Positions 13,801-25,251 of a stretch of 64,000 nucleotides of DNA are shown here, piece by piece. Position 1 is the first letter of the stretch. Every line of letters begins with the position of its first letter. The notes beneath the pieces were generated by a model. The model made no database searches and had not been told where the DNA came from. It worked only from the letters and a program-made list of their open reading frames with translations. The stretch spans positions 13,587,962 through 13,651,961 of the forward strand of contig NC_067208.1 in the NCBI RefSeq assembly GCF_026262505.1, written 5' to 3'. Source of the DNA: Trichomonas vaginalis G3. Its lineage: Eukaryota > Parabasalia > Trichomonadida > Trichomonadidae. Both the position numbers and the translations under genes were made by a program.

Positions 13801-16597
13801 CTCAGTCATTGACTCATCCTTACCTCAGACAAAAATCATCCTTACCTCAGTCATTGACTCATCCTTACCTCAGTCATAGACTCATCCTTACCTCAGTCAT
13901 AGACTCATCCTTACCTCAGTCATTGACTCATCCTTACCTCAGTCATTGACTCATCCTTACCTCAGTCATAGACTCATCCTTACCTCAGTCATTGACTCAT
14001 CCTTACCTCAGTCATAGACTCATCCTTACCTCAGACAAAATCATCCTTACCTCAGTCATTAGACTCATCCTTACCTCAGTCATAGACTCATCCTTACCTC
14101 AGTCATAGACTCATCCTTACCTCAGTCATAGACTCATCCTTACCTCAGTCATAGACTCATCCTTACCTCAGACATAGACTCATCCTTACCTCAGTCATTG
14201 ACTCATCCTTACCTCAGACAAAAAGTCATCCTTACCTCAGTCATAGACTCATCCTTACCTCAGTCATTGACTCATCCTTACCTCAGTCATTGACTCATCC
14301 TTACCTCAGACAAATCATCCTTACCTCAGTCATAGACTCATCCTTACCTCAGTCATAGACTCATCCTTACCTCAGTCATAGACTCATCCTTACCTCAGTC
14401 ATAGACTCATCCTTACCTCAGTCATTGACTCATCCTTACCTCAGTCATAGACTCATCCTTACCTCAGACAAAATCATCCTTACCTCAGTCATTGACTCAT
14501 CCTTACCTCAGTCATTGACTCATCCTTACCTCAGTCATAGACTCATCCTTACCTCAGTCATTGACTCATCCTTACCTCAGTCATAGACTCATCCTTACCT
14601 CAGTCATAGACTCATCCTTACCTCAGTCATAGACTCATCCTTACCTCAGTCATAGACTCATCCTTACCTCAGTCATTGACTCATCCTTACCTCAGTCATA
14701 GACTCATCCTTACCTCAGTCATAGACTCATCCTTACCTCAGACAAAAAGTCATCCTTACCTCAGTCATAGACTCATCCTTACCTCAGTCATTGACTCATC
14801 CTTACCTCAGTCATTGACTCATCCTTACCTCAGTCATTGACTCATCCTTACCTCAGTCATAGACTCATCCTTACCTCAGTCATTGACTCATCCTTACCTC
14901 AGTCATAGACTCATCCTTACCTCAGTCATAGACTCATCCTTACCTCAGTCATTGACTCATCCTTACCTCAGTCATTGACTCATCCTTACCTCAGTCATAG
15001 ACTCATCCTTACCTCAGACAAAAAGTCATCCTTACCTCAGTCATTGACTCATCCTTACCTCAGTCATAGACTCATCCTTACCTCAGTCATAGACTCATCC
15101 TTACCTCAGTCATAGACTCATCCTTACCTCAGTCATAGACTCATCCTTACCTCAGTCATTGACTCATCCTTACCTCAGTCATTGACTCATCCTTACCTCA
15201 GTCATAGACTTATCCTTACCTCAGTCATAGACTCATCCTTACCTCAGTCATAGACTCATCCTTACCTCAGTCATTGACTCATCCTTACCTCAGTCATAGA
15301 CTCATCCTTACCTCAGTCATAGACTCATCCTTACCTCAGTCATAGACTCATCCTTACCTCAGTCATTGACTCATCCTTACCTCAGTCATAGACTCATCCT
15401 TACCTCAGTCATAGACTCATCCTTACCTCAGTCATAGACTCATCCTTACCTCAGACAAAAAGTCATCCTTACCTCAGTCATAGACTCATCCTTACCTCAG
15501 TCATAGACTCATCCTTACCTCAGTCATTGACTCATCCTTACCTCAGTCATAGACTCATCCTTACCTCAGTCATAGACTCATCCTTACCTCAGTCATAGAC
15601 TCATCCTTACCTCAGTCATTGACTCATCCTTACCTCAGTCATAGACTTATCCTTACCTCAGTCATTGACTCATCCTTACCTCAGTCATAGACTCATCCTT
15701 ACCTCAGTCATTGACTCATCCTTACCTCAGTCATTGACTCATCCTTACCTCAGTCATAGACTCATCCTTACCTCAGTCATTGACTCATCCTTACCTCAGT
15801 CATTGACTCATCCTTACCTCAGTCATAGACTCATCCTTACCTCAGACAAAAAGTCATCCTTACCTCAGTCATAGACTCATCCTTACCTCAGTCATAGACT
15901 CATCCTTACCTCAGTCATTGACTCATCCTTACCTCAGTCATTGACTCATCCTTACCTCAGTCATAGACTCATCCTTACCTCAGTCATAGACTCATCCTTA
16001 CCTCAGTCATAGACTCATCCTTACCTCAGTCATTGACTCATCCTTACCTCAGTCATAGACTTATCCTTACCTCAGTCATTGACTCATCCTTACCTCAGTC
16101 ATAGACTCATCCTTACCTCAGTCATTGACTCATCCTTACCTCAGTCATTGACTCATCCTTACCTCAGTCATAGACTCATCCTTACCTCAGTCATTGACTC
16201 ATCCTTACCTCAGTCATTGACTCATCCTTACCTCAGTCATAGACTCATCCTTACCTCAGACAAAAAGTCATCCTTACCTCAGTCATAGACTCATCCTTAC
16301 CTCAGTCATAGACTCATCCTTACCTCAGACAAAAAGTCATCCTTACCTCAGTCATAGACTCATCCTTACCTCAGACAAAAAGTCATCCTTACCTCAGTCA
16401 TAGACTCATCCTTACCTCAGTCATAGACTCATCCTTACCTCAGTCATTGACTCATCCTTACCTCAGTCATTGACTCATCCTTACCTCAGACAAAAAGTCA
16501 TCCTTACCTCAGTCATTGACTCATCCTTACCTCAGACAAAAAGTCATCCTTACCTCAGTCATTGACTCATCCTTACCTCAGTCATAGACTCATCCTA
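4857..16597 (+). repeat. Array A left: 11.7 kb of 23-bp tandem units
   Basis: About 510 units. Each has the near-invariant core ATCCTTACCTCAG preceded by one of three 10-base heads: TCATAGACTC (a), TCATTGACTC (b) or ACAAAAAGTC (c). There are occasional shortened heads (TCATGACTC, ACAAGTC) and a marker variant with TT for TC after the GAC. The plus strand is C-rich and almost G-free. Units 4857-9000 are mixed in type, about 9400-12000 is dominated by type a, and 15450-16260 contains an 17-18-unit higher-order duplication. The many apparent ORFs (for example at 6599-6901 and 11807-12124) follow from a 23-bp period that cycles through all frames and are not genes. Confidence 0.95.
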
Positions 16598-16698
16598 ACT
16601 CTTGCAATAACATATATATTTACTTCAATATATGTGAAATTTTCTCCATAACTTATCAAATATCACTCAATTACTCAATTATTCTTACTTAATTTAAC
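16598..16698. other. Unique 100-bp spacer between array A and the inner inverted repeat (left only)
   Basis: AT-rich, with no counterpart on the right, where degenerate 23-bp units run directly into the inner repeat (22909-22960). It may be a fully decayed stretch of array or sequence lost on the right. Confidence 0.5.
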
Positions 16699-16930
16699 TC
16701 CTTACCAGAACTTTACATTTAAATTCAAAATAATTTTATTATATTAAATTTTCAAAACCATATTTTAGTTCAATACTATTATAGATATAACTTTGTCAAT
16801 AATGAATATTTTCGCGATTTGGCAACGAAAATCAGATTTGGACAAGTATTCATTGAGTTATCAAAGATTTTATTCGAGGATATAAATTAATTAATATGTG
16901 AAATAATTATATAATAAGAGACGGATATCC
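16699..16930 (+). repeat. Inner inverted repeat, left copy
   Basis: 232 bp matching the reverse complement of 22677-22908 with no difference that I can find. The outer edge is TCCTTACCAG and the inner edge GACGGATATCC, which flows straight into the 25-bp array. This may be the true terminal repeat of the central MULE, or an internal section of the larger arms. Confidence 0.88.
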
Positions 16931-17714
16931 AACACTCAGTCTCTCTTTGACATCCAACACTCAGTCTCTCTTTGACATCCAACACTCAGTCTCTCTTTGA
17001 CATCCAACACTCAGTCTCTCTTTGACATCCAACACTCAGTCTCTCTTTGACATCCAACACTCAGTCTCTCTTTGACATCCAACACTCAGTCTCTTTTGAC
17101 ATCCAACACTCAGTCTCTCTTTGACATCCAACACTCAGTCTCTCTTTGACATCCAACACTCAGTCTCTCTTTGACATCCAACACTCAGTCTCTCTTTGAC
17201 ATCCAACACTCAGTCTCTCTTTGACATCCAACACTCAGTCTCTCTTTGACATCCAACACTCAGTCTCTCTTTGACATCCAACACTCAGTCTCTCTTTGAC
17301 ATCCAACACTCAGTCTCTCTTTGACATCCAACACTCAGTCTCTCTTTGACATCCAACACTCAGTCTCTCTTTGACATCCAACACTCAGTCTCTCTTTGAC
17401 ATCCAACACTCAGTCTCTCTTTGACATCCAACACTCAGTCTCTCTTTGACATCCAACACTCAGTCTCTCTTTGACATCCAACACTCAGTCTCTCTTTGAC
17501 ATCCAACACTCAGTCTCTCTTTGACATCCAACACTCAGTCTCTCTTTGACATCCAACACTCAGTCTCTCTTTGACATCCAACACTCAGTCTCTCTTTGAC
17601 ATCCAACACTCAGTCTCTCTTTGACATCCAACACTCAGTCTCTCTCTTTGACATCCAACACTCAGTCTCTCTTTGACATCCAACACTCAGTCTCTCTCTT
17701 TGACATCCAACACT
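16927..17714 (+). repeat. Array B left: about 31 units of 25 bp
   Basis: Units are made of TTTGACATCCAAC followed by ACTCAGTCTCTC. They are highly homogeneous, with one unit lacking two bases near 17090 and TC insertions near 17640 and 17695. The array is inverted relative to 20866-22682. The plus strand is pyrimidine-rich. Confidence 0.95.
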
Positions 17715-17903
17715 ATAATTTCTTATATATATTCCTTATGCTTTCCCATCACATTCTTCCTAATCATTTATTAAATTTTTTCCGTTTTTTATAAATTTTA
17801 AATCTTTTTAATTATATTTTTTTGATTCGTTTCCTTCTATTTTTAAATATTTTTATCTCTCTGTATTTCAGTTTAAAATCCGTTTATTATTTCAAATTCG
17901 CTT
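17715..17903 (+). promoter_or_regulatory. Leader of the transposase gene
   Basis: 190 bases of pyrimidine- and AT-rich sequence between array B and the first ATG at 17904. A TTTCAGTTT lies about 35 bases before that ATG and TTTCAAATTCGCTT just before it. The latter is a weak match to the trichomonad initiator, whose known consensus is TCA followed by a pyrimidine. It is the natural place for the transposase promoter. Confidence 0.3.
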
Positions 17904-20830
17904 ATGGCCCAGACTCCTAAGGACATGGTTCCTGATGAGACCCGCGAGCCTTTTTTTGTTGAAGAACCAAAAATCGAAGCAATTGATCCTTTCAAGTATA
18001 TTAACTGTACCAACTACCTAGATTTGAACACAATTTCCATATTACTCAAAGAAATCGAAAAAAATACTGGCTTACACACACACCGATATTGCTCAAGCTC
18101 TTCGTGTTGCCGGAATTTCTTATGAGCAATTTCAAAAAATTCCTTGCTTTGTTTATATCAACTATTTCTCCAATCTTGCCATAAAAAGGCTTGATCTTTT
18201 GGAGATCATTATTTATACATACATTACAATATGGGAGTGTAATGATATGAAAATCTTTATTAACAATAATTTTGCTTTTTTTCTTTATGTGGTCGATAAA
18301 TACTTAGACTTCCAGACAATTCAACAATGCAGTTTCTATAATTTGAAAGGTAGATCAAACATAAAAGATGATGTAAAAACAAATAAGCAAATGATTAATA
18401 TATTATATGAAGATTTAATTACATGTTATCCATATAAATCGACAGCCAATCTAATATTACATCTTCTAAATGATGATACTACATATAACTTTTCGAATGT
18501 TGACTTTCGATTTCTTGATGATCACTTGCATATCGCTCATTTAGCCTTGCATTTCTCTGCCACAAATGTATTCAATCAGTTTGCACAGGGCATCAAAGAT
18601 AAGAACTTTAATAATTATGTTAAAATTTACAACGGATCTTATTTCGACTTTGATCTTTTGAATGATGGAACTGTGCCCAAATGGATTTTGGCAGGATCAA
18701 ACTGTGTCAATGCTAATATGCTTCCATTTTTGATTTCAACTCATGATTACATCGGATTTCTAAAACAAAATAATCTGAATGAAAGAAGAATTCAAGGGCA
18801 AGTATTACTTAACTGTGCAAAATATAATGAATTCCTTATTTTTCGTACATTTTTAAATAAGGATACCGCAAAAAGCTGTATCAAACATATAACAACAGCA
18901 TCTGGCTTAGAAGCATTTTATCTGGAGACAATGTATAAAATGTTAGATATAAATTTTCTTAACAAATTATATGATACAGAATCATCGAATTATATTGGAC
19001 TATATTCAAGGCTTTTATTTTTCGAATGCAATTCCAAAATACCTTATAAAATCAAAAATTTTGAGCTCACTGTTAACAAAAATAAATTATTGAATCCATT
19101 TCAAGTATACGAATTTTTAAGTTATTTACCGTCATTTTTGGAGATCAAAAATGCATCGGTTAAAGATCCTAAAACGGATTTATTTCGATACAGGATAGTA
19201 TACAATTTTAAATATATAAAGGAAAGCTTAATTACCTCAACAAACAAAAAAACATTATTTGATATTGTCCTTGTTAAAGGAAATTTATTTTCAATTCAAT
19301 TAAAAAATCTCCCTGAAGGCATGATGATTGACGAAGATTCATATCTTAAAATTCACAAATCAATTTTGCCATTCCCACAAACCAAAAATAAATTTCGTAC
19401 GAAGTTAATTAAATATAATATAATTGACCGGCCAGAAACAGAAGACGAAAGAGATATTTATGATGAGTTAAAAACCCTTCCAGGACGTATGCGAGTTCAT
19501 TATTGTGATGATAATGAAACATATCAAATGTTTTGTCAAGGACATAGAGTCGAATGGGTCTCTTGGGTATCACCAATATCTGCGCAATTGCTTATGAATC
19601 CGAACTGCAAAATTCAATTGATTGAGGTCGACGCTACCTTCCCAATTGTAGATTATATTTTAATAGTCCCTCAAGTAGTTATTTATAAACAGGGATTCCT
19701 ATGGGCTTCTATGTTGGTCCATCCGAAAACGCAGAAGCTTACAAACTGTTTTTTGCCTCTTTAGAAAAATCTGGTGTTACAATCGAAAGAATCAGAGAAA
19801 TTTCATTCCTTGGTGATTTAGGAACTGGAATTAAAAAGTTTGCAAAAGATAAAGAATTAATCATATGGGCTTGTATACGCCATGTGCTAAATCTACTGTC
19901 TGAGGGAAGCATGGTGGATGGCATGATCGAGGATACAATCAGAGCCATAAGGCAAGAGGATTATGAAGCGAAGGCTATTCAATATACTCAATTACTCGAA
20001 GAATGGCATAATGAAGGTGCGATTTCATCGAATGCCATTCAAAAATATAACAAATTTTGCATTAATAAAAAAGGAAAATTCTGCTTGTGTTTTAGGGAAT
20101 GCCTTATTGGCCCATCCAATCATGCCGAAAGTTTCCATTTGCAATATCAAAAAACTTAGAAAAATTTTCGGCAGGAAAATTTGATTTCAAGCTGATGATT
20201 CATCTCCTTTCAGATTATATAATGCAGAGAGAAAAGGATGTACCGAAAATTGTAAATACAAATGTTAGTCGAGAACTAAGCAACCAAAAGAAATATGCAA
20301 AACAGCTCTTGAATGTTCATCCTACATGCGGACAATGGTGCATTGATCAGGAATTGATTCTTAAGAGTAAGTTCGGTGTTAAATTTCCATGCATTCACGA
20401 AATTAAGAAAGACACTACTATTTCTCAACATTGCCTCCTTGCATAGGATTATTTGAAATCGAAAGAAATGAAGCACAAAATCAATTTAAAGTATCTAACA
20501 AGTCAAATCCTAAAAATTCGAATCAAAATGATCAACAAACACAAATAAAACAAGAGGAATGAATTATGATTTTTCATTGATGATAGTATAGAAACCAGTG
20601 CAGCCGATGATATGATGGTTGCTTTAATTGCAAAACTTTATAGGATTTATAATATCCATTATGCAAGATCATTATATCTACAAATTGTTAATAATTTCAA
20701 GGGATTTTTAGACGCCGAGGATAAATTACATTTCGTCCTTGAACTTGAAGATGATGAAAATTTTCAGAGCATTTTAGCATCTACAAGAAAAGATTACGAA
20801 GCATATAATAATAATAAATCATTAAATTAA
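17904..20830 (+). pseudogene. Decayed Mutator-like (MULE) DDE transposase
   Basis: The coding trace runs through several frames: 17904-18125, 18199-19764, 19701-20159, 20099-20446 and 20612-20830. The MULE landmarks survive in order: VDATF with the first Asp at 19630; PSENAEAYKLFF at about 19719; LGDLGTG with the second Asp at 19815; CIRH (C-x2-H) at about 19872-19883; and SNHAESFH with the catalytic Glu at 20127. This is the DDE order and local sequence style of MULE transposases. The N-terminal 470 codons show no zinc finger I can confirm. Frameshifts lie near 18100-18200, about 19690 (before GFYVGPSEN) and about 20140; a stop follows at about 20444 and the last open piece is in another frame. 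These make at least four breaks, so the gene should not give a full enzyme. It sits between the two array B arms. Confidence 0.85.
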
Positions 20831-20865
20831 AGTATTTGTTTGAAATTATTGTTGGATTTAAAAGA

Positions 20866-22682
20866 TAGACTGAGTGTTGGATGTCAAAGAGAGACTGAGT
20901 GTTGGATGTCAAAGAGAGACTGAGTGTTGGATGTCAAAGAGAGACTGAGTGTTGGATGTCAAAGAGAGACTGAGTGTTGGATGTCAAAGAGAGACTGAGT
21001 GTTGATGTCAAAGAGAGACTGAGTGTTGGATGTCAAAGAGAGACTGAGTGTTGGATGTCAAAGAGAGACTGAGTGTTGGATGTCAAAGAGAGACTGAGTG
21101 TTGGATGTCAAAGAGAGACTGAGTGTTGGATGTCAAAGAGAGACTGAGTGTTGGATGTCAAAGAGAGACTGAGTGTTGGATGTCAAAGAGAGACTGAGTG
21201 TTGGATGTCAAAGAGAGACTGAGTGTTGGATGTCAAAGAGAGACTGAGTGTTGGATGTCAAAGAGAGACTGAGTGTTGGATGTCAAAGAGAGACTGAGTG
21301 TTGGATGTCAAAGAGAGACTGAGTGTTGGATGTCAAAGAGAGACTGAGTGTTGGATGTCAAAGAGAGACTGAGTGTTGGATGTCAAAGAGAGACTGAGTG
21401 TTGGATGTCAAGAGAGACTGAGTGTTGGATGTCAAAGAGAGACTGAGTGTTGGATGTCAAAGAGAGACTGAGTGTTGGATGTCAAAGAGAGACTGAGTGT
21501 TGGATGTCAAAGAGAGACTGAGTGTTGGATGTCAAAGAGAGACTGAGTGTTGGATGTCAAAGAGAGACTGAGTGTTGGATGTCAAAGAGAGACTGAGTGT
21601 TGGATGTCAAAGAGAGACTGAGTGTTGGATGTCAAAGAGAGACTGAGTGTTGGATGTCAAAGAGAGACTGAGTGTTGGATGTCAAAGAGAGACTGAGTGT
21701 TGGATGTCAAAGAGAGACTGAGTGTTGGATGTCAAAGAGAGACTGAGTGTTGGATGTCAAAGAGAGACTGAGTGTTGGATGTCAAAGAGAGACTGAGTGT
21801 TGGATGTCAAAGAGAGACTGAGTGTTGGATGTCAAAGAGAGACTGAGTGTTGGATGTCAAAGAGAGACTGAGTGTTGGATGTCAAAGAGAGACTGAGTGT
21901 TGGATGTCAAAGAGAGACTGAGTGTTGGATGTCAAAGAGAGACTGAGTGTTGGATGTCAAAGAGAGACTGAGTGTTGGATGTCAAAGAGAGACTGAGTGT
22001 TGGATGTCAAAGAGAGACTGAGTGTTGGATGTCAAAGAGAGACTGAGTGTTGGATGTCAAAGAGAGACTGAGTGTTGGATGTCAAAGAGAGACTGAGTGT
22101 TGGATGTCAAAGAGAGACTGAGTGTTGGATGTCAAAGAGAGACTGAGTGTTGGATGTCAAAGAGAGACTGAGTGTTGGATGTCAAAGAGAGACTGAGTGT
22201 TGGATGTCAAAGAGAGACTGAGTGTTGGATGTCAAAGAGAGACTGAGTGTTGGATGTCAAAGAGAGACTGAGTGTTGGATGTCAAAGAGAGACTGAGTGT
22301 TGGATGTCAAAGAGAGACTGAGTGTTGGATGTCAAAGAGAGACTGAGTGTTGGATGTCAAAGAGAGACTGAGTGTTGGATGTCAAAGAGAGACTGAGTGT
22401 TGGATGTCAAAGAGAGACTGAGTGTTGGATGTCAAAGAGAGACTGAGTGTTGGATGTCAAAGAGAGACTGAGTGTTGGATGTCAAAGAGAGACTGAGTGT
22501 TGGATGTCAAAGAGAGACTGAGTGTTGGATGTCAAAGAGAGACTGAGTGTTGGATGTCAAAGAGAGACTGAGTGTTGGATGTCAAAGAGAGACTGAGTGT
22601 TGGATGTCAAAGAGAGACTGAGTGTTGGATGTCAAAGAGAGACTGAGTGTTGGATGTCAAAGAGAGACTGAGTGTTGGATAT
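20866..22682 (-). repeat. Array B right: about 72 units of 25 bp
   Basis: Reverse complement of array B left. It is extremely homogeneous: I see only a missing G near 21004 and a missing A near 21410. The array is more than twice as long as the left one. The plus strand here is purine-rich. It ends in the GGATATCC palindrome that opens the inner inverted repeat. Confidence 0.95.
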
Positions 22683-22908
22683 CCGTCTCTTATTATATAA
22701 TTATTTCACATATTAATTAATTTATATCCTCGAATAAAATCTTTGATAACTCAATGAATACTTGTCCAAATCTGATTTTCGTTGCCAAATCGCGAAAATA
22801 TTCATTATTGACAAAGTTATATCTATAATAGTATTGAACTAAAATATGGTTTTGAAAATTTAATATAATAAAATTATTTTGAATTTAAATGTAAAGTTCT
22901 GGTAAGGA
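22677..22908 (-). repeat. Inner inverted repeat, right copy
   Basis: Reverse complement of 16699-16930. Its outer edge reads CTGGTAAGGA, which already resembles the CTGAGGTAAGGAT core of the adjoining array A units. Confidence 0.88.
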
Positions 22909-24129
22909 TGAGTAAATGTCGGAGGTAATTATGAGTCAATGACTTAGATAAGAATAAGTCAATGACTGAGGTAAGGATGAGTCAATGACTGAGGTAAGGA
23001 TGAGTCTATGACTGAGGTAAGGATGAGTCTATGACTGAGGTAAGGATGACTTTTTGTCTGAGGTAAGGATGAGTCTATGACTGAGGTAAGGATGACTTTT
23101 TGTCTGAGGTAAGGATGAGTCTATGACTGAGGTAAGGATGACTTTTTGTCTGAGGTAAGGATGAGTCAATGACTGAGGTAAGGATGAGTCAATGACTGAG
23201 GTAAGGATAAGTCTATGACTGAGGTAAGGATGAGTCAATGACTGAGGTAAGGATGAGTCTATGACTGAGGTAAGGATGACTTTTTGTCTGAGGTAAGGAT
23301 GAGTCTATGACTGAGGTAAGGATGAGTCTATGACTGAGGTAAGGATGAGTCAATGACTGAGGTAAGGATGAGTCAATGACTGAGGTAAGGATGAGTCAAT
23401 GACTGAGGTAAGGATGACTTTTTGTCTGAGGTAAGGATGAGTCAATGACTGAGGTAAGGATGACTTTTTGTCTGAGGTAAGGATGAGTCTATGACTGAGG
23501 TAAGGATGAGTCTATGACTGAGGTAAGGATGACTTTTTGTCTGAGGTAAGGATGACTTTTTGTCTGAGGTAAGGATGAGTCTATGACTGAGGTAAGGATG
23601 AGTCAATGACTGAGGTAAGGATGAGTCTATGACTGAGGTAAGGATGAGTCAATGACTGAGGTAAGGATGAGTCAATGACTGAGGTAAGGATGACTTTTTG
23701 TCTGAGGTAAGGATGAGTCTATGACTGAGGTAAGGATGAGTCTATGACTGAGGTAAGGATGAGTCTATGACTGAGGTAAGGATGAGTCTATGACTGAGGT
23801 AAGGATGACTTTTTGTCTGAGGTAAGGATGAGTCAATGACTGAGGTAAGGATGAGTCTATGACTGAGGTAAGGATGAGTCAATGACTGAGGTAAGGATGA
23901 GTCAATGACTGAGGTAAGGATGACTTTTTGTCTGAGGTAAGGATGAGTCTATGACTGAGGTAAGGATGACTTTTTGTCTGAGGTAAGGATGAGTCTATGA
24001 CTGAGGTAAGGATGAGTCTATGACTGAGGTAAGGATGAGTCAATGACTGAGGTAAGGATGAGTTAATGACTGAGGTAAGGATGACTTTTTGTCTGAGGTA
24101 AGGATGAGTTGTTGTATGAGGTAAGGATG
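22909..24129 (-). repeat. Array A right: about 53 units of 23 bp
   Basis: Same three head types and the same core as array A left, on the opposite strand. The first two or three units (22909-22970) are degenerate; the rest are clean. The last unit at the outer side carries the rare ACAACAACTC head, also found near 6686 on the left. Apparent minus-strand ORFs (23029-23238, 23879-24178) are period artefacts. Confidence 0.95.
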
Positions 24130-24892
24130 ATTTATTCTCTTCACTACCTATTACTGACGGGTCCATGGTAGTATTCATTTTATTTTTATCGTTTTATTTT
24201 CCTTCAATTTCAACTCTAAGCATCAACTATCACACAATAGTTCCTCTACCTTACACCCAACCAATCCCATATTGAATCTTAACTTTTCCTCCTGATATTG
24301 ATAAAATAAATTTCAATTGTTCGTTTCCAGATCTTGTTAAAGAAAAAAAAATTCACTCCTCTTAGATACAAAGAGAACTACTCTATCTAAATTTTTCAAA
24401 AAAAATACATTTTCTTATTTTACATATTAAAAAGTACCAATTTTTATTTCAAAATTTGAAATTTATGATTTTTTTGGAAAACTTTTCGATTTTCTGACAC
24501 GGTAGATGCTTTTTATTTTATACACTATGCCTAAAATTAACTTTTCAAACTAAAAAAATCCTAATTAGATAATTTTTCAAATATTTAATCAGTTAAATTG
24601 AATATTATTAAACTATGTTATTATTTAAATAATTTCCATCTTTTGTAATGCATCAGCACATTACCTGAAAACTTTTTAATCATTCTAGAACAAACCAACA
24701 TCGTATAATCCCATCATAGCTAATCATCCATTACAATTCTGCCTATTCAAGAGCTCGTGGTGAATTTCCTAAGTTCATTCCCATTCAAAATAAAGATATT
24801 CAACAAATTTCTTCCAAAAGAACTTCGTAAACTAACTAACAAGAATAACATCTTCCATTATTTTCAACATAAATACATTTTCAAAGAATAAA
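24130..24892. other. Unique segment of the right arm
   Basis: About 760 bases of AT-rich, pyrimidine-leaning sequence between array A right and the small ORF. There is no counterpart on the left arm, where the unique part is only about 330 bases. No gene or repeat is recognised. Confidence 0.45.
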
Positions 24893-25213
24893 ATGTTCTT
24901 TAATGATTTTTTATTTGGTGAGAAATCTTGCAACATTATTCTTTCATACTCAACTTCAATACAACAACTAACATATGATAGTTGGAAAAAATCACATAAT
25001 AGAGCAGGTAAGTATTGTGAAGCTGAACTTTTATTTATCTGGTGTGATATGACCAAGCGAGGGACTCAGACTGCTGTATCTGTGGAGCAACATGACAAGG
25101 TGATTCAGTTTGCATTGATTGATAGTTCAATATCAGACCAATACTTCTCTTCCATGTTGCGGGCATGGCGAGGCATTTTCAAGATTGGTACCGAAATTGG
25201 CTACTATCCCTAA
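24893..25213 (+). CDS. Small outward-facing ORF near the right end, unknown
   Basis: 106 codons from an ATG at 24893, reading toward the right end of the element. The second half (about residues 40-106) has balanced composition (CEAELLFIWCDMTKRG, SMLRAWRGIFKIGTE) and locally higher GC than its surroundings, which suggests real or former coding. No domain is recognised. It ends 38 bases before the right outer TIR. Confidence 0.35.
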   Translation: MFFNDFLFGEKSCNIILSYSTSIQQLTYDSWKKSHNRAGKYCEAELLFIWCDMTKRGTQTAVSVEQHDKVIQFALIDSSISDQYFSSMLRAWRGIFKIGTEIGYYP

Positions 25214-25251
25214 ATGCAACAATCATAAATGACACTTTTATCAAAAAACGT

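Noticed and set aside
5445-16288. A family of repeat-protein genes (many 60-105-codon ORFs with HPYLSHR repeats)
   Set aside because: They are period artefacts of a 23-bp satellite. They start and stop according to unit type and have no promoters or conserved boundaries.
4857-16597. CRISPR array
   Set aside because: Units are contiguous 23-mers with three recurring heads. There are no unique spacers and no cas-like genes, and the context is eukaryotic.
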